Source: a virus. From it: a stretch of 64,000 nt of DNA. Positions 60,858 through 64,000 of this stretch are shown one piece after another; position 1 is the first letter of the stretch, and every line of letters starts with the position of its first letter. The notes below the pieces were generated by a model. That model saw nothing but the letters and a program-made list of their open reading frames with translations, was not told the origin of the DNA and made no database searches. The DNA is taken from the IMG/VR virus record IMGVR_UViG_3300042473_001265, positions 124,001-188,000 of that record, one strand, 5' to 3'. A program made the translations under genes and the position numbers.

Positions 60858-62617
60858 TCCATATAAGAAATTTAACAGTTAAGAATTTTATGAGTGTGGG
60901 CAACAGTACCCAGGCTATTGATTTTGATCGAAAAGATTTAACGCTGGTATTGGGAGAAAACTTGGACCTGGGTGGCGACGGCAGTCGCAATGGCACAGGC
61001 AAGACCACAATCATCAACGCACTCAGCTATGCCTTGTACGGCACAGCACTCAGTAATATCCGCAAAGACAACCTGGTCAATAAAACCAATGCTAAAAACA
61101 TGTTGGTTAGCCTGGAGTTTGGCGTAGGTGGCAAAGAATATAAAATTGAGCGGGGGCGCAAGCCCAATGTGTTAAGATTCTATATCAACAATCAAGAACA
61201 AGAATCTACAGACAATGCTCAAGGCGACAGCAGAGAGACTCAGCAGGCCATTGAAACCACACTGGGACTTAGTCACGACATGTTCAAACATATCTTAGCG
61301 TTGAACACCTACACTGAACCGTTTTTGAGTTTAAAAGCCAACGATCAACGAACCATTATCGAACAACTGCTGGGCATTACCATGCTGAGCGAACGAGCGG
61401 ATCGTATCAAAGAACTCAATCGCGAAACCAAGGATTCTCTAACACAAGAAGAATTCCGTATACGAGCAGTGCAAGAGGCCAACAAGCGAATCGAAGAACA
61501 GATTGAAAGTCTGCGAAAACGACAACGATTATGGAATGCCAAACGAGCAGAAGATGTAGCACAGTACACACAGGCCATTGCAGATCTTGAACATATCAAT
61601 ATTGAACTAGAAGTCAGTGCCCATCGAGAACTGGCAGTGTTTCATCAGCGCAAGACCGCAATTGACGAAGCTAACAAATGGATACGCAGCATTGACGCAG
61701 ACGATATCAAACTGGTCAAGACCAAGACCAAACTGACTGAAGAAATTGCATCTTTGGACAATCACAAGTGCTATGCTTGTGGCTCTGACATTCACGACAC
61801 CAAGCAAGACGAAATTCGTGTGAACAAACAAAATTCTTTGCAAGAGGCAGCACTACAATTGTTGGCCAATGACTCCCAGCGCATGGAACACCAAGACACC
61901 GTGAAGGAACTTGGTGAACTGGGCAAGGCACCCACAGTGTTTTATGACACACTGGAAGATGCACTGAATCATAAAAATTCCGTGGACAGCTTGCAAAAAA
62001 GCCTGGCCGCAAGATCTGTTGAAGCTGATCCATATGATGAACAAATTGAAGAAATGCAAGCACAGGCCTTGCAAGAAGTCAGCTACGACACTGTGAACGA
62101 GTTTACAAGACTGCAGGAACACCAGGAGTTTTTGTTGAAACTGCTGACCAGCAAGGACAGTTTCATTCGTAAAAAGATCATAGAACAAAATCTAAGTTAC
62201 CTGAACACAAGACTCACACACTATCTTGATCGCATTGGATTGCCACACACTGTGGTGTTCCAAAATGATTTGAGCGTGAGCATTGAAGAATTGGGTCGCG
62301 AACTGGACTTTGACAATCTGAGTCGTGGCGAACGCAACAGACTTATACTCAGCATGAGTTGGGCATTCCGAGATGTGTACGAAAGTTTGTACCAACCAAT
62401 TAATGTGTTGTTCATTGACGAGATGATCGATTCTGGAATGGATACGCAAGGTGTCGAAAACAGCCTGGCCCTGCTCAAGCACATGAGTCGAGAACGTCAC
62501 AAGAGTATTTGGCTTGTGAGCCATAGAGACGAATTGGCTGGCCGTGTTGAAAACATTCTCAAAGTGGTGAAAGAAAACGGCTTCACCAGCTATAATACGG
62601 ATATTGAACTTGTTTAA
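60854..62617 (+). CDS. 46: Recombination endonuclease ATPase gp46 (SbcC/Rad50-like)
   Basis: Walker A is GSRNGTGKTT (residues 43-52), the zinc hook is CYAC near residue 305 at the tip of a coiled coil, and the ABC signature NLSRGERNRLILSMSW and Walker B INVLFIDEMID lie in the C-terminal lobe. gp46 is the ATPase partner of gp47. Length 587 is close to T4 gp46 (560). ATG overlaps the preceding stop (ATGA). All key residues intact. Confidence 0.95.
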   Translation: MIHIRNLTVKNFMSVGNSTQAIDFDRKDLTLVLGENLDLGGDGSRNGTGKTTIINALSYALYGTALSNIRKDNLVNKTNAKNMLVSLEFGVGGKEYKIERGRKPNVLRFYINNQEQESTDNAQGDSRETQQAIETTLGLSHDMFKHILALNTYTEPFLSLKANDQRTIIEQLLGITMLSERADRIKELNRETKDSLTQEEFRIRAVQEANKRIEEQIESLRKRQRLWNAKRAEDVAQYTQAIADLEHINIELEVSAHRELAVFHQRKTAIDEANKWIRSIDADDIKLVKTKTKLTEEIASLDNHKCYACGSDIHDTKQDEIRVNKQNSLQEAALQLLANDSQRMEHQDTVKELGELGKAPTVFYDTLEDALNHKNSVDSLQKSLAARSVEADPYDEQIEEMQAQALQEVSYDTVNEFTRLQEHQEFLLKLLTSKDSFIRKKIIEQNLSYLNTRLTHYLDRIGLPHTVVFQNDLSVSIEELGRELDFDNLSRGERNRLILSMSWAFRDVYESLYQPINVLFIDEMIDSGMDTQGVENSLALLKHMSRERHKSIWLVSHRDELAGRVENILKVVKENGFTSYNTDIELV

Positions 62618-63572
62618 CTATAAAACAGTACATCTTGAAATCAGTAGCAAATGCGTACTCAAATGTCCGCGCTGCCCTAGGACTGAGTTGAAGTTGGACC
62701 GATTAAATCAAGAAATAACACTGAGCGACTTCAAGTCTGGATTTCCAGTGGATGTGCTGAGTCATATTGAACATTTTATATTTTGTGGTGACATTGGTGA
62801 TCCAATATATGCTACAGAGTTTTTAGAAATTATACAATACATCAAACAACACAGCAAGATTCGTGTACGCATTGTGACCAATGGCAGTTACAAAAAACCC
62901 GAATGGTGGCAACAGTTGGGTGCAATATTAACCGGTAACGATCAGATCACATTCAGTGTTGATGGATGGGACAACCAGTCAAACAATCAATATCGTGTCA
63001 ACAGCGATTTTGAAAGTATTGTATCAGGTATCACTGCGCTGAGAGCATCAAGCAGTTGCGTAATACAATGGTCTGCAATTTATTTTGCGTTTAATCAAGA
63101 CAAAATCAATGACATGCGTGATTTTGCAAAATCTTTAGGGTGCAACCAATTTCAAACTGTTAAAAGTTCAAAGTTTGATAATAGATACCTGGCCGACGGT
63201 ATAGACGAATTAAAGCCTGCCACAGAGTTTGTTGCAAGTACTTTGGTATACGAAACTAGTACAGAATTGTTAAATCAAACTGATTATATACCAATTGTAC
63301 CCAGAACCTCTGAACGGCCACATGCCTGGGCCAAATGTTTAAATTATAAAAAAGATTTGTTTGTTGGAATCAACGGACTAGTAATGCCGTGTCCTTGGTT
63401 CAACAACGGTTACAATGATAACGAGTTTATAAAAAAAAATCATACTCTCATGTCTATCAAAACTCGGCCATTTTTAGAAATAATAAATGATGTCGGTCTA
63501 TGGCAAAAATTACTAGATAGTTTTGATACATCGCCTTTGGAAATTTGTCAATTAAAGTGTAAAAATGGATAA
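62604..63572 (+). CDS. Radical SAM protein with SPASM-like C-terminus, 322 aa
   Basis: Radical SAM motif CVLKCPRC in SSKCVLKCPRCPRTELK comes at residues 17-24, immediately after the start, unlike the twitch enzymes. C-terminal cysteines in WAKCLNYKKD, VMPCPWFN and CQLKCKNG form a SPASM-type auxiliary cluster site. The start is a TTG at 62604 (or 62610); no ATG lies upstream of the motif. It overlaps gp46 by 14 bases and the next gene by 8. SPASM enzymes often modify peptides; here substrate unknown. Confidence 0.85.
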   Translation: MNLFNYKTVHLEISSKCVLKCPRCPRTELKLDRLNQEITLSDFKSGFPVDVLSHIEHFIFCGDIGDPIYATEFLEIIQYIKQHSKIRVRIVTNGSYKKPEWWQQLGAILTGNDQITFSVDGWDNQSNNQYRVNSDFESIVSGITALRASSSCVIQWSAIYFAFNQDKINDMRDFAKSLGCNQFQTVKSSKFDNRYLADGIDELKPATEFVASTLVYETSTELLNQTDYIPIVPRTSERPHAWAKCLNYKKDLFVGINGLVMPCPWFNNGYNDNEFIKKNHTLMSIKTRPFLEIINDVGLWQKLLDSFDTSPLEICQLKCKNG

Positions 63573-64000
63573 TAAAAAAATATTTTGTACAGTACCTTGG
63601 TTTGAAGTTCATGTTAATGCTGACGGAACCTACCATACCTGCGGGGCACAGCCGACACCCAGCAGCATGCCGATGCTGTCGGGATTTACAGAAAAAAATA
63701 ATGTACATTCGATGCATATACAGGACTGGGTCAATGGTGAATACCAAAAAAGAGTCAGACTAGATAAACTCAATGGAGTTTACGAAAAAAGATGTTTGAT
63801 GTGTTATTCAGAAGAGGCCACTGGATCGTCTAGTAAAAGAATTAAAGAAAATTTAAAAAGCAAAATCTACGATGTCAAGTTTGATTTAACTTATAAACAC
63901 AGTCCAGATTTAGCAACCTTTGAGTTTTCAAGGCAAAATCAAGGACTGACTGATATTGTTAAGCCAATCAGCTATCACTTGAATCTTGGTAACGAATGCA
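63565..64000 (+). CDS. Twitch-type radical SAM protein, 3' cut by window edge (7 of 7)
   Basis: ATG 63565 overlaps the previous stop. The start IFCTVPWFEVHVNADGTYHT, followed by CGAQP and CLMCYSEEATGSSSKR, is the N-terminal twitch domain. The window ends in LNLGNEC, which aligns with the first Cys of the radical SAM motif in the paralogues (LKPGNVC, LKLGNIC). The remaining roughly 250 residues lie beyond the window. Confidence 0.85.
   Translation, partial: MDNKKIFCTVPWFEVHVNADGTYHTCGAQPTPSSMPMLSGFTEKNNVHSMHIQDWVNGEYQKRVRLDKLNGVYEKRCLMCYSEEATGSSSKRIKENLKSKIYDVKFDLTYKHSPDLATFEFSRQNQGLTDIVKPISYHLNLGNEC

Noticed and set aside
1-64000. CRISPR array, insertion sequence, integrase or attachment site
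   Set aside because: No spaced direct repeats, no transposase or integrase motif, and no terminal inverted repeats were noticed.

Overview
This is a compact, gene-dense piece of a large contractile-tailed (T4-type, Myoviridae-like) bacteriophage or prophage-like contig, probably from an aquatic Gram-negative host. The T4 hallmarks are a baseplate module in T4 order (gp53-like, gp5-like, gp25, gp6), a gp55-type late sigma factor, the gp47/gp46 recombination nuclease pair, and several sequences close to the T4 late promoter TATAAATA. ThyX, a family of 'twitch' radical SAM enzymes, carbamoyltransferase and a very large structural protein are a combination I associate with marine and freshwater T4-like phages. 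No tRNA gene, transposase, integrase or CRISPR array was seen, and no stretch longer than about 120 bases lacks a gene.

Layout. 1-3227 (+): end of an unknown gene, a small membrane protein, an FkbM methyltransferase, a terminator, then three small conserved genes and thyX. 3248-5871 (+): two small unknowns, an NAD-dependent sugar epimerase/dehydratase and a DegT-type PLP aminotransferase. 5843-7663 (-): a 606-residue repeat protein with a glycosyltransferase-like C-terminus. 7662-10984 (+): two fucosyltransferase-like proteins and an amidinotransferase. 10997-26058 (-): one uninterrupted 15-kb, 17-gene operon read from a promoter at 26066-26094. It encodes five radical SAM enzymes, a third fucosyltransferase-like protein, three GT-A-type proteins, a NodU-type carbamoyltransferase, a 2-oxoglutarate dioxygenase, a secreted D-Ala-D-Ala peptidase and several small proteins. 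26134-56527 (-): the virion module, with tail-fibre-like proteins, a 4,815-residue giant protein, gp6, gp25, hub and spike proteins and gp53. 56642-64000 (+): gp55, a radical SAM enzyme, gp47, an inserted unknown gene, gp46 and two more radical SAM genes, the last cut by the window edge.

How it fits together. The accessory genes (sugar epimerase, aminotransferase, methyltransferase, carbamoyl-, amidino- and glycosyltransferases, dioxygenase, eight radical SAM enzymes) look like a pathway that builds and decorates a glycan or another small structure. What is decorated (host surface, virion protein or DNA) cannot be read from the sequence. The virion module and late promoters are read by host RNA polymerase redirected by the gp55 homologue. 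gp46/47 and ThyX serve replication, recombination and nucleotide supply.

Limits. All family calls are from reading motifs by eye; no search was run. Starts were chosen from overlaps (ATGA, TAATG) and Shine-Dalgarno-like sequences.
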